64,000 nucleotides of DNA from Halarcobacter sp. (GCF_963676935.1 NZ_OY781470.1:1522680-1586679), one strand, 5' to 3'. Shown: positions 26,040 to 34,652, numbered from the stretch's first letter. The notes: generated by a model not told the origin, from the sequence alone. Numbers and translations: made by a program.

Positions 26040-26076
26040 GTAAAAAAGATATAAATTTATAGAAATAATAATTTTA

Positions 26077-26787
26077 TTAGATATGACAGCTTAATATAGA
26101 TTTATTTGGATCTGTTAAATACTCATACCCACTATGAATTATATAAATCCCAAAAAGTATAACTAAAATAGATGCTATATTTATAAACAAGTTTCTAAGA
26201 GCTATTTGTTTAAATATACCAACAAAGAAACCTAAAGAAAACATTGCAGGAAGTGTACTTAATCCAAAAATCAACATAACAAAAGCACCCCATAAAGGAC
26301 TTCCTGTACTAGCAGCAGTTATTGCAAACACATAAACAAAACCACATGGCAATAATCCATTTAACATTCCCAATAAATAAAAACTTGTAAGGGAATCTGA
26401 ACCAACTAAAGACCTAAAAGTTTGTTGATATAGTTTTGATTTAGATACAGAATACTCTAAAGATGTAAGAAATTTTAGTTTTCCACTAAGTGATAATCCT
26501 ACTAAAATCATTAGAACACCAGTTGTAACAAGTAAAATTCCACTTGTTACATTATCAAATGTTACAACTCCACCTACAAATCCAAATATAAAACCCAAGA
26601 TAACATAAGTAGTAATTCTTCCAAATGAATATAAAATATGAGAAATAGATTGTCTAGTTTTAGACCAACCATTATCTATCTTTGTACTTGAATAAGCAAC
26701 AACAATCCCTCCACACATACCAATACAATGACCAAACGAACCTAAAAAGGCTATCGAAATAATTGTTAATATACTTATACTTTCCAT
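26077..26787 (-). CDS. Sulfite exporter TauE/SafE (UreH_2-like) family membrane protein
   Basis: A 236-aa protein with six to seven helices. It has the paired motifs GSFGHCIGMCGGIVV near residues 15-29 and LNGLLPCGFVYVFA near 140-153. These Cys/Pro-rich turns define the DsbD-transmembrane-like/TauE-SafE group that is linked to copper and cytochrome oxidase assembly in many proteobacteria. It follows nosL directly (one base apart), so both act in the same process, probably periplasmic copper delivery to cbb3 oxidase or nitrous oxide reductase. The sulfite-exporter name is a family label, not evidence of substrate. Confidence 0.85.
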   Translation of the reverse strand: MESISILTIISIAFLGSFGHCIGMCGGIVVAYSSTKIDNGWSKTRQSISHILYSFGRITTYVILGFIFGFVGGVVTFDNVTSGILLVTTGVLMILVGLSLSGKLKFLTSLEYSVSKSKLYQQTFRSLVGSDSLTSFYLLGMLNGLLPCGFVYVFAITAASTGSPLWGAFVMLIFGLSTLPAMFSLGFFVGIFKQIALRNLFINIASILVILFGIYIIHSGYEYLTDPNKSILSCHI

Positions 26788-27294
26788 CTATTCTTCACTT
26801 AATAATTTTTTTCTTAATAGAGGATTAGTTAAATTCTCACCTCTATACATTTTTAAAAGCATTTCATCAAAAGCTATCATATTTTTACCTTTTTTTTCGT
26901 AAGCACCAAAACCATAATCCATAGGTGTTTTATCTGTTTTCGTATACCAAGCTTTTCTTCCATCGATATATTTTTTTGAATCATTTGTATATACCCAAAC
27001 TGTGGCCTCATCTTGAAATTTTATATTTTTAAACCAAAGTGCAAAACAACCAACATCGTCAAAAAACCAAGTTTTTCCATCTGGAGAGACTGCTTGTACT
27101 GAGTGTTCTAAAGTTTCTATTGTCATTCCACATTGTGTATCTTGAAAATGATGTAAACCAATATCTAATGGTTTATGTTCATGATTTCCTTCTTGAATTG
27201 TAACCATTTTTTTCTGATTTGACATAGATAAAAAAGTTATTACAATTATGATGATTAAAGCTACTACAGTAAATATAGGTAAAAGTTTTCTCAT
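26788..27294 (-). CDS. nosL: NosL-family copper chaperone
   Basis: A 168-aa protein with an N-terminal membrane anchor (about 7-24). A NosL domain follows: TQCGMTIE (Cys-Gly-Met metal site), HSVQAVSPDGKTWFFDDVGC, WVYTNDSKKYIDGRKAWYTK and MDYGFGAYE. NosL binds Cu(I) and serves nitrous oxide reductase maturation. Unlike classical NosL it lacks a lipobox and seems anchored by an uncleaved helix. No nosZ or other nos gene is in the window. With its TauE/SafE partner it forms a two-gene unit, likely for copper-enzyme assembly. Confidence 0.85.
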   Translation of the reverse strand: MRKLLPIFTVVALIIIIVITFLSMSNQKKMVTIQEGNHEHKPLDIGLHHFQDTQCGMTIETLEHSVQAVSPDGKTWFFDDVGCFALWFKNIKFQDEATVWVYTNDSKKYIDGRKAWYTKTDKTPMDYGFGAYEKKGKNMIAFDEMLLKMYRGENLTNPLLRKKLLSEE

Positions 27295-27354
27295 AAATAG
27301 TTATTCCTAAAAAAAAATACGATAATAATATATAAACTATCTTGATATATTAAT

Positions 27355-27382
27355 AAAAAAGCTCCACTTTATCAGTGAAGCT
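27355..27382 (-). terminator. Strand-specific rho-independent terminator (leftward)
   Basis: On the minus strand AGCTTCACT and AGTGGAGCT form a full 9-bp RNA stem with a five-base loop, then six U residues. One position is a G-U wobble that pairs only in minus-strand RNA (C/A on the plus strand), so direction is clear. No leftward gene ends here: nosL starts 60 bp further left, and only the rightward HAD gene lies to the right. Confidence 0.7.
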
Positions 27383-27510
27383 TTATAAAAAAATTGAATA
27401 ATTTGAAAATTAAAATTATAAATAGTAGGAGAAATTTAATTTTCTTGTTAATTGTAGTTTACTAACTTAATGTTAAAAAATTGTTAATTGTCTATTTTAA
27501 CAGTTTTTAT
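27383..27510 (-). ncRNA. Candidate leftward small RNA in the nosL-HAD phosphatase gap
   Basis: A leftward terminator at 27355-27382 has no gene before it. The minus strand between it and 27579 has no ATG and no frame of useful length. A -10-like TAAAAT on the minus strand lies around 27490-27500. An inverted repeat, GAAAATTAAA at 27405-27414 and TTTAATTTTC at 27435-27444, would give the RNA an inner hairpin. The 5' end is only estimated. Antisense transcription from the phosphatase region could also end at this terminator. Confidence 0.35.
27405..27444. repeat. 10-bp inverted repeat in intergenic gap
   Basis: GAAAATTAAA (27405-27414) and TTTAATTTTC (27435-27444) are perfectly complementary with a 20-bp spacer. 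It is not followed by a T-run on either strand, so it is not a plain terminator. Confidence 0.5.
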
Positions 27511-27579
27511 ACAAAGTTTAATGCAATATTTTCCACTAAAAATATATAATAGATTTTTATTTTTAATATAAGGATTTTT

Positions 27580-28203
27580 ATGCGTTTAATTATGTTTGAT
27601 ATGGATGGGACTTTGATTGATAGTGGTACTTCTATAACAAATACTATAAATTATGTTAGAGAAAATTTAGGTTTTGAAAAGATGGAAAAAACTTTTGTTT
27701 TAGAAAAACTAAATGATCCAAATATAAATGCTGCAAAATTCTTTTATGGAACTGAGAATTTTACTGAACAACAAAAAGTACTATTTGAAGATTATTATCA
27801 TAAACACTGTTTAAAAGATTTAGAGATTTATGAAGGTATGGAAAAACTAATTGATGACTTAAATGGTGAATTTACCCTTGCTGTTGCGACAAATGCAAGT
27901 TCTATTTTTGCCAGAAAAATGTTAGGACATTTAGAGATTGAAAAATATTTTAAATCAATATTAGGTTATGATAGTGTAAAAAATCCAAAGCCACACCCTG
28001 AAATGGTATATAAAATCTTAGATAATCACAATATACAAAAACAAAATGCTCAAATGATTGGTGACTCACATAAAGATATAATGGCTGCAAATAATGCAGG
28101 TATAGACTCTGTTCTGGTTAATTGGGGATTTTCAAATCATGATAAAGATGCAATTGAAAATATTGAGGAGCTTGAAAAAAGAATCTATGAAAAGTTTAAA
28201 TAG
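27580..28203 (+). CDS. HAD-superfamily hydrolase, phosphoglycolate-phosphatase-like
   Basis: A 207-aa HAD phosphatase. Motif I FDMDGTLIDSG holds the nucleophile Asp, motif II is in AVATNASS, the conserved Lys is in VKNPKPHPEMV, and motif IV is MIGDSHKDIMAA. The helical cap lies between motifs I and II (subclass IA), as in Gph and related sugar-phosphate phosphatases. The exact substrate is not determined. It is convergent with dgt, four bases apart. Confidence 0.88.
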   Translation: MRLIMFDMDGTLIDSGTSITNTINYVRENLGFEKMEKTFVLEKLNDPNINAAKFFYGTENFTEQQKVLFEDYYHKHCLKDLEIYEGMEKLIDDLNGEFTLAVATNASSIFARKMLGHLEIEKYFKSILGYDSVKNPKPHPEMVYKILDNHNIQKQNAQMIGDSHKDIMAANNAGIDSVLVNWGFSNHDKDAIENIEELEKRIYEKFK

Positions 28204-28206
28204 ATT

Positions 28207-29643
28207 CTAAATCAAAGCTTCTAAAGTTTTGTATTCATTTAAAGCAAAATCATCTGTCATACCTGAAATATAATCAATCAACAATCTAGCTCTATAATAC
28301 CACTCTTGTATCTCATACTTTTCACTATCTTCTTTGTTTAATTTGCCAATAGCATCTTTATAGGCAACTATATGCTTAGCAGATAATCTTCTTATAAGTC
28401 TTTGAGATAAAAAACAAGAGATTCTTTCCCCTTTTACTAACTCTTCAAAATCTTCACTTGAAAGCTCTAAAAGAGGGGTATAATTTTCAAATAGAGAAGA
28501 TAGTATTTTTTGCCCTTTTAACTCTAAAGTTTGAATATCTTTGTAATTGTATATATATTTTATAGAGATATTCTGTAAAACCTCTACAGCTTTTGTATAT
28601 TTTGAATCTTTGTCATATTCTAAAAGTGCACTATTGAAATTACCATTAAAAATATCTTCATGGTTTTCTAAATATATATTTGAAACATGCTCAACTAAAG
28701 CATGTGTTAAGTTAGCTCTTGTAAGAGTTAAAAATAGATTAAACTGATAAGGTTCTTCTTCCTTTTCTTTAGCTTTATTATAAAACTTCCCTACCAATTC
28801 TAAAAGATAAGTTTCTTTCATCTTCTCACACTCATCTTTTATAAGTCTATAAATATCATCAAACTTCAAAATACCTTTATCTACTGCATCTTCCATATCT
28901 GCATTTAGATAACTAATATCATCGGCAGCTTCCATGATATATGTTATAGGAAATCTACAACCATCTTTTAAATCTAAATTCTCTTTTATCTTCTCAACAA
29001 TCTCTTTTTCAGAATAATAAAAACCCGGTTTCTTTTTTAAATAGGAAAAAGGCTCTGTTTTAGATGGTTTACTTTCATATGCTCCTCTTGTATATTTTAT
29101 AACTGAAGCAATCTGAGAATAAGATAGATTTAACCTTTGAAGTTTTGTTACAACTCTTATAGCCTGTGCATTTCCATCAAAACTACATAAGTCTTTAAGT
29201 AACATATCTTTAAAATCTTTATTTTCATGACTTACATCTACTAGATTTTCGAAAATCTTGACGCCTCTTTTACTCATCCAATTATTTATTGCAACTTCTG
29301 CAAAATGACCAAAAGGCGGATTACCTATATCATGAAGTAGACTTGTCATTTCAGCAATAGAAACAAAAGCATCTTGAAGTTTTTCTAAACCAACTCCACC
29401 TTCACTTTTTTTCAAAATTGTTTTAGCAATAAATCTTGCTGTTTGAGAAACCTCCAATGAATGTGTTAATCTACTTCTAACAGCAGCATTTAACTCTAAA
29501 GGAAAAACTTGTGTTTTCTTTTGAAGTCTTCTTAAAGCAGGTGCTGAAAGAATACGTCCCCTATCACTTTCAATAGAGATATTAATATCATCTATAGCAT
29601 AAAATTCTCTATGGTTTGTTATTTTTTTAGTGTAATCAATCAT
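28207..29643 (-). CDS. dgt: Deoxyguanosinetriphosphate triphosphohydrolase (dGTPase)
   Basis: A 478-aa HD-domain enzyme that splits dGTP into deoxyguanosine and triphosphate, controlling dNTP pools and sometimes limiting phage. The metal site residues are visible as His in LTHSLEVSQTARFI, His-Asp in LLHDIGNPPFGHFAE and a later Asp in MEAADDISYLNADMEDA. The opening REFYAIDDINISIESDRGRI and the RLQKKTQVFPLE block are typical. Single gene between the HAD phosphatase and the two-component kinase. Confidence 0.92.
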   Translation of the reverse strand: MIDYTKKITNHREFYAIDDINISIESDRGRILSAPALRRLQKKTQVFPLELNAAVRSRLTHSLEVSQTARFIAKTILKKSEGGVGLEKLQDAFVSIAEMTSLLHDIGNPPFGHFAEVAINNWMSKRGVKIFENLVDVSHENKDFKDMLLKDLCSFDGNAQAIRVVTKLQRLNLSYSQIASVIKYTRGAYESKPSKTEPFSYLKKKPGFYYSEKEIVEKIKENLDLKDGCRFPITYIMEAADDISYLNADMEDAVDKGILKFDDIYRLIKDECEKMKETYLLELVGKFYNKAKEKEEEPYQFNLFLTLTRANLTHALVEHVSNIYLENHEDIFNGNFNSALLEYDKDSKYTKAVEVLQNISIKYIYNYKDIQTLELKGQKILSSLFENYTPLLELSSEDFEELVKGERISCFLSQRLIRRLSAKHIVAYKDAIGKLNKEDSEKYEIQEWYYRARLLIDYISGMTDDFALNEYKTLEALI

Positions 29644-29678
29644 ACTTTATCTTTAATTTTTTTGATATTTTATTGAAA

Positions 29679-30536
29679 TTACTCTTTTATAATGTTTTTA
29701 AGACTTAGAATAAATGAATTTCCCTCTTTTGTAGGTTCAATTTTTATTGCTATTTTATTTTTATCACAAAACTCTTTTACCATAAAAAGACCTAAGCCAA
29801 AGCCAGATTTTGAGCTGTCTTCCTGAAAAAACTTATCAAAGATAACAAATAGATTTTTTGTATCTATCTCTTTTCCTTTATTAAAAATTGTAAGATTTTT
29901 ATTTTTATATGTGATTTTTATTAATCCATTGGTTTCTAAATTATACTTTAATGCATTTGAGATTAGATTGTCTATCATTTTTTGAAAACCGTTTTGATCA
30001 CTTTGTAGTGTAATATTCTCAATATTAACTTCAATTTTTGTATCTTTTTTTAAATCATCAAATTTTTCTAAACTGTGATTAACAATATCATTCAATGAAA
30101 ATGCTGAGATATCAACTCTATCAATCTCTTTTTTTATATGGTATTCCATATCTTCATAAAGTTTTAAAAGCTCATTTGAAGCTAACTTAATACGATTTAA
30201 TCTTTTTATCGCTTTTTCATCTGTTATTTTTTTCTCTAACATCTGTGTATTTAGTTTAATTGTTGAGATAGGTATATTTAACTCATGCAATGTTTCTTTT
30301 ACTGTTTTTTGAAGATTTTCATCACTTTTAAAAAGTGGTTCAAATATTGTTTTACTTAATAAAAGATATAAAACAAGTCCAAAAACTAATACTGTGAAAG
30401 TAACTATAAAAAAAGTATCTTGTGTAAAACCAATAAGTGAAGTAAGATAAAAATTAATAAATAAAGATAAAAGTAAAACAAATACGACAATTATCGAGTT
30501 TGTGATTATAAAATTTTTTCGTTTATTATAACTCAA
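29679..30536 (-). CDS. Two-component sensor histidine kinase
   Basis: A 285-aa kinase with two N-terminal membrane helices (about 11-32 and 38-60) and almost no periplasmic loop, so it senses within or near the membrane. The H-box is VKETLHELNIPISTIKLN, the N-box ISNALKYNL, and the ATP lid GFGLGLFMVKEFC. The start is a TTG at 30536 with AGGA seven bases before it, inside the end of the response regulator gene (11-base overlap). It forms a pair with that regulator and both are divergent from the Na/Pi transporter. Confidence 0.9.
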   Translation of the reverse strand: MSYNKRKNFIITNSIIVVFVLLLSLFINFYLTSLIGFTQDTFFIVTFTVLVFGLVLYLLLSKTIFEPLFKSDENLQKTVKETLHELNIPISTIKLNTQMLEKKITDEKAIKRLNRIKLASNELLKLYEDMEYHIKKEIDRVDISAFSLNDIVNHSLEKFDDLKKDTKIEVNIENITLQSDQNGFQKMIDNLISNALKYNLETNGLIKITYKNKNLTIFNKGKEIDTKNLFVIFDKFFQEDSSKSGFGLGLFMVKEFCDKNKIAIKIEPTKEGNSFILSLKNIIKE

Positions 30537-31185
30537 CTTTGTATCCTACACCTTTTATATTTTTTATTTTATCTTTTCCCAGAAGTTTTTTTAGATTATT
30601 GATATATACTCTAATTGAACCCTCACTATAATCTTCATTAAACTCCCAAAGCTTTTCTATAATCATCTCTTTTGTAACAATTGCCTCTTTTTTTTCTAAA
30701 AAAAGTTCTAATAAGTCAATAACTTTTCCAGCAATATAAATATCTTCCCCATCTTTTAGAACTCTTCTATTTTTAGGATCAAAACTTATTTCATCATTTA
30801 ACTGGATATTTTCCATAACTTTTCCACTTCTTTTTAAAAGTGACATTATTCTTAAAAGTAATTCATCTAAATCAATAGGTTTTTTAAGATAATCATCACA
30901 ACCACATATAAAACCTTCTGTTAATTTTTCTTTATCTTTATATGAAGTTAAATATATAGTTGGAGTATCATCAAGTTTTTCTCTTAACTCTTTTAATGTT
31001 TCTATTCCATCAAGTTTAGGAACATTTATATCAAAAAGGTATAAATCAAATCTATTTTCATAACATATTTCAAGTACTTGTTCTCCATCAGTTGCACCAA
31101 CAACTTCAAAACCTTCATCTTCTAAAAAATCTTCTAAACTCTCTTTAAATAGTTCATCATCTTCTAAAATCAATATTTTATACAA
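30526..31185 (-). CDS. OmpR-family response regulator
   Basis: A 219-aa regulator. The receiver domain has the acidic pair LEDDE, the phospho-Asp52 in LYLFDINVPKLDG, Thr/Ser in IYLTSY and Lys in DDYLKKPIDL. The C-terminal winged-helix domain ends in SEGSIRVYINNLKKLLG and NIKGVGYKVEL. The start is TTG at 31185, with GGAG five bases before it. That GGAG lies inside one arm of a 44-bp inverted repeat (31190-31233). Likely target genes include its own operon and the divergent transporter. Confidence 0.92.
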   Translation of the reverse strand: MYKILILEDDELFKESLEDFLEDEGFEVVGATDGEQVLEICYENRFDLYLFDINVPKLDGIETLKELREKLDDTPTIYLTSYKDKEKLTEGFICGCDDYLKKPIDLDELLLRIMSLLKRSGKVMENIQLNDEISFDPKNRRVLKDGEDIYIAGKVIDLLELFLEKKEAIVTKEMIIEKLWEFNEDYSEGSIRVYINNLKKLLGKDKIKNIKGVGYKVEL

Positions 31186-31189
31186 ATGT

Positions 31190-31233
31190 ACTCCAATATA
31201 TTATTATATGGCATTATTATAATATAATGGAGT
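31190..31233. promoter_or_regulatory. 44-bp inverted repeat covering the regulator's ribosome site
   Basis: ACTCCA at 31190-31195 and TGGAGT at 31228-31233 are the outer ends of a near-perfect hairpin (17 of 19 positions pair). In the regulator mRNA the GGAG ribosome site would pair with the ACUCC of the other arm. It may be a translation switch, or a DNA site for the regulator itself. TATAAT-like boxes lie inside it. Confidence 0.45.
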
Positions 31234-31308
31234 TAATTTAGAGTTAAATTTAGCTTTTTTAAAAAGATATGATAATATATTATTATAATTTTAATATTTA
31301 GGTTTTAT

Positions 31309-33075
31309 ATGGTAAAAAAGATATTAATCATTTTTCTACTTCTAGTTACAGCATTTTATGTAATTTCTCAAGAAAATGTAAAAATCATCTTGGCGGGTAT
31401 TGCTATTTTTCTTATTGGTATGCACTTTATGGAAGATGGATTTAAACTATTTTCTGGTGGTACTTTAGAAAAGATTTTAGAAAATTTTACTCAAAATAAA
31501 TATAAATCTTTACTAACAGGTTTTATTACAACTTCTATTGTTCAAAGTTCTTCATTAATCTCTGTAATTGTAATCTCTTTTTTATCAGTAGAAATTTTAT
31601 CACTTACTCAAGGTATGGCGATAGTATTTGGAGCAAATCTTGGAAGTACTACAACTGCATGGATAGTTTCTGCTTTAGGACTTAAAATAAAAATCTCATT
31701 ATATGCAATGCCTATGATTATTTTTGGTGTAATTTTTAGGTTTTCAAAGAAAAATAATTATATAGGATTAGGTAATGTTCTTTTAGGTTTAGGTTTTATA
31801 TTCCTAGGAATCTCTTATATGAAAGAGGGATTTGATACCCTAAAAGATGCTATTGATTTAGCAAAATATTCACTCCCTGGATTAACAGGAATACTAATCT
31901 ACGTCCTAATAGGTATAGTTGCTACTGTTGTTATTCAATCAAGTAGTGCAACTATGGCTATTATCATTACAGCTTTAGCGGGTTCAAATATTTTGTATAT
32001 AGATGCTTTGGCTTTAGCAATTGGAGCTAATGTTGGTACAACAGTTACTGCAATATTAGGTTCCCTAACCTCTAATCAAAATGGTAAAAGATTAGCTTTT
32101 GGTCACTTTGTTTTTAATATTACAACTGGACTAATTGCACTATTTTTAATATATACCTTAAGAGATATAGTTGATTTTATTTCTCCTTTATTTGGAATTG
32201 CCGAAGATAACTATTCTATGAAACTTGCACTTTTTCATACTATTTTTAATCTCTTAGGAATAATTGTATTATTGCCATTTATCACCTATATTGTTAAGTT
32301 ATCAAAAAGATTTATAAATGATGATAAATATAAAAAAGCATCAAAGCCAAAGTATTTATCAAAAGAGAATATCAAAATACCATATAATGCTATGGTATCA
32401 ATACAAAAAGAGGTTATAAACCTATATGAAAATGCCCAAAAAGCTATTTTGCATGCAATATCAATACATACAAGTGAACTCAAAAAAAGAGAAGACTTAG
32501 ACAAGTTAACATCTCAACCTTTAAATAAAATAGATACCAACTTAGATGATATTTATCAAAACAATCTAAAACTCCTTTATAGTGAGATTATAGAGTTTGC
32601 TTTAATTTCTCAACAACATATGAATAAAGAACAAAATGAATATGTATCACAATTAAAAATAGCTTCAAGTATTATTGTAAAAATATTAAAAGATACAAGA
32701 GATATTCAAAAAAATCTAAATTTTTATCTAAATAGTAAAAATGAAGTAATAAAACAAGAATACCTAAATATAAAACAAGAATTAGCAACATTTATTTTTG
32801 AAGTGAATCAATTAAAAGATAATGATTTAGATGAGCTTGAAACTTCTACTATTATCCAGGTAAATAAAGATAAATTATCTACTTTGGATACAGAAAACAA
32901 CAAAAGAATAGACGAATTAATAAGAAGTGAGCAAATTACATCTAAAATGGCTACATCTTTGATAAATGACACAACTACAACATTCAATATTTGTAAAAAC
33001 TTACTTAGAATTGCAAATATTTTATTAGTAAAAGATGAAAAAATAAGAAAACTAGGGGAACATGATGAAGTTTAA
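31309..33075 (+). CDS. Na+/phosphate cotransporter family protein (PNaS) with PhoU-like C-terminus
   Basis: A 588-aa protein. Residues 1-350 hold an N-terminal helix and two PNaS repeats, marked by TTSIVQSSSLISVIVISF and VVIQSSSATMAIIITALAG; the QSSS motifs form the substrate and sodium site. The C-terminal 200 residues are a soluble helical region like PhoU. Bacterial members move inorganic phosphate or related anions with sodium. It is divergent from a two-component system that may regulate it. Its stop overlaps the next small gene. Confidence 0.88.
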   Translation: MVKKILIIFLLLVTAFYVISQENVKIILAGIAIFLIGMHFMEDGFKLFSGGTLEKILENFTQNKYKSLLTGFITTSIVQSSSLISVIVISFLSVEILSLTQGMAIVFGANLGSTTTAWIVSALGLKIKISLYAMPMIIFGVIFRFSKKNNYIGLGNVLLGLGFIFLGISYMKEGFDTLKDAIDLAKYSLPGLTGILIYVLIGIVATVVIQSSSATMAIIITALAGSNILYIDALALAIGANVGTTVTAILGSLTSNQNGKRLAFGHFVFNITTGLIALFLIYTLRDIVDFISPLFGIAEDNYSMKLALFHTIFNLLGIIVLLPFITYIVKLSKRFINDDKYKKASKPKYLSKENIKIPYNAMVSIQKEVINLYENAQKAILHAISIHTSELKKREDLDKLTSQPLNKIDTNLDDIYQNNLKLLYSEIIEFALISQQHMNKEQNEYVSQLKIASSIIVKILKDTRDIQKNLNFYLNSKNEVIKQEYLNIKQELATFIFEVNQLKDNDLDELETSTIIQVNKDKLSTLDTENNKRIDELIRSEQITSKMATSLINDTTTTFNICKNLLRIANILLVKDEKIRKLGEHDEV

Positions 33076-33301
33076 AAAATTGATAGAAAATTTTGAAAAT
33101 ATATTTTCTTCAGATCAAAAAGAGATTGAAAAAAACAGTGATGAGATTGAAGAACTTATAGAAAAACTTCTTGATAAAAGAAAATCTTTAGAAAAAAAGA
33201 TTAAAAAAGAAAAAAACAAAGAGGAAAAACACAACTTAGGGGAAAAACTAAAAGCAGTAAAACAATTGATAAAAAAAGCTAAAAAGAGTTTAGTTATTTA
33301 A
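33065..33301 (+). CDS. Small highly charged coiled-coil protein
   Basis: A 78-residue protein, nearly half Lys and Glu, with heptad-like hydrophobic spacing over most of its length; no Cys and no membrane helix. It starts inside the end of the transporter gene (ATG at 33062 or 33065; AGGGG is better spaced for 33065), so it is translationally coupled. I do not recognise a family. Its coupling suggests an accessory role to the transporter. It overlaps the convergent trmL gene by eight bases. Confidence 0.6.
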   Translation: MKFKKLIENFENIFSSDQKEIEKNSDEIEELIEKLLDKRKSLEKKIKKEKNKEEKHNLGEKLKAVKQLIKKAKKSLVI

Positions 33302-33758
33302 ACTCTTTAAAGTTTTGCCTTAAAGCTTCATATGCAACTATAGAAACAGAATTTGCAATATTTAAACTTCTTGCTTCATTTGTCATGGGAATAGTTACAC
33401 AATTTTCTTTGTTCCTATCCAATAAACTTTCTGGTAGTCCTGCATCTTCTCTACCAAAATATATAAAATCCCCTACTTTATATTCTGCATCGAAATAAAC
33501 TTTGTCAGTTTTTGTAGTAGCAAAGAAGTGTCTATCAGATAAAGGGTTTTTTGACCAAAAATCTTCAATATTCTCATATTCACGAACATCTAAATCATAC
33601 CAATAATCAAGCCCCGCACGCCTAACCTCTTTTTCTGTAATCTCACCAAAACCATAAGGTTTTATTAGATGCAAAGTACAATTCATGGCAAAAGCTAAAC
33701 GCCCTATTGTCCCAACATTTCCTGGGATTCTTGGTTCTAATAATACTATATTAAACAT
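33294..33758 (-). CDS. trmL: tRNA (cytidine/uridine-34-2'-O)-methyltransferase TrmL
   Basis: A 154-aa SPOUT (trefoil-knot) methyltransferase that modifies the wobble base of tRNA-Leu isoacceptors. The TrmL set is complete: VLLEPRIPGNVGTIGRLAFA at the start, LIKPYGF, RRAGLDYW, FGREDAGLP and the knot segment IPMTNEARSLNIANSVSIV. Single-domain length is typical. Its start lies one base from the stop of purU, suggesting a purU-trmL unit. Confidence 0.94.
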   Translation of the reverse strand: MFNIVLLEPRIPGNVGTIGRLAFAMNCTLHLIKPYGFGEITEKEVRRAGLDYWYDLDVREYENIEDFWSKNPLSDRHFFATTKTDKVYFDAEYKVGDFIYFGREDAGLPESLLDRNKENCVTIPMTNEARSLNIANSVSIVAYEALRQNFKEFK

Positions 33759-33759
33759 A

Positions 33760-34593
33760 TTATAAAATTACTGTTTTATTTCCGAAAACAAAAACTTTGT
33801 CTTCTAAAAGATGTTGAAGTGCAGTAGATAATACAACTTTTTCTACATTTCGCCCTGCTCTTCTCATATCTTGCCAAGAATAAGTATGATCAACTCTTAC
33901 AACATCTTGTGCAATAATTGGCCCTTCATCTAAATCATCAGTTACATAATGAGCTGTTGCTCCTATAATCTTAACACCTCTATGGTGTGCTTGTTTATAT
34001 GGATTGGCTCCTATAAATGCTGGTAAAAACGAATGGTGTATATTAAGTACTTGTTGAGGGAAACTATTAACAAATTTAGGTGTTAATATTCTCATATATT
34101 TGGCTAATACGATTAATTCTGGTTCATACTCTTTGATTTGTTCAATAACTAAATCCTCATGAGCTTCTCTATCCATATCTTCTGCACTAATGCAATGAAA
34201 TGGAATATCAAATTTTTCAACTAAATCTTTAAGATAATCATGGTTTGCAATAACAGCTTTAATATTTGCATCAAGTTCACCATCTATATATCTAATAAGT
34301 AAATCTCCTAAAACATGAGATTCTTTTGTTGCTAAAATTACAATATCTTTTTTAGATTTCAAATTTAACTTAACAGTGGAATCTTTAGGTAAAACCTCTT
34401 TTAATTCTTTTAAAAGTATATTTGGATTTAAATCACCAGAGATTACAGACCTCATAAAAAATTTATTTGTATCTTTGTCAACGAACTCTGCATTTTGTTC
34501 TATATTTAAGTGGTTTGCAAAAAGAATCTTAGATACATTGTAAACAAGACCTTTTTCATCGATAGTATCAATAAGAAGTATATATTCTTTCAT
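33760..34593 (-). CDS. purU: Formyltetrahydrofolate deformylase PurU
   Basis: A 277-aa enzyme that hydrolyses 10-formyl-tetrahydrofolate to formate and tetrahydrofolate, balancing one-carbon pools. The N-terminal ACT domain (about 1-80) opens EYILLIDTIDEKGLVYNVS. The formyltransferase domain carries LNIHHSFLPAFIGANPY with the catalytic His, GATAHYVTDDLDEGPIIAQ with the catalytic Asp, and a conserved Asn in ANHDYL. All core residues are present. Confidence 0.94.
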   Translation of the reverse strand: MKEYILLIDTIDEKGLVYNVSKILFANHLNIEQNAEFVDKDTNKFFMRSVISGDLNPNILLKELKEVLPKDSTVKLNLKSKKDIVILATKESHVLGDLLIRYIDGELDANIKAVIANHDYLKDLVEKFDIPFHCISAEDMDREAHEDLVIEQIKEYEPELIVLAKYMRILTPKFVNSFPQQVLNIHHSFLPAFIGANPYKQAHHRGVKIIGATAHYVTDDLDEGPIIAQDVVRVDHTYSWQDMRRAGRNVEKVVLSTALQHLLEDKVFVFGNKTVIL

Positions 34594-34652
34594 TTTTTTC
34601 CTATATAAACAGTATTATTTCAAAAAGTTTGAAATAATACCATTTATTAGAT

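Noticed and set aside
25809-26076. Cobalamin riboswitch before btuB.
   Set aside because: The gap is AT-rich, lacks a B12-box and is largely taken by a small ORF with a strong ribosome site.
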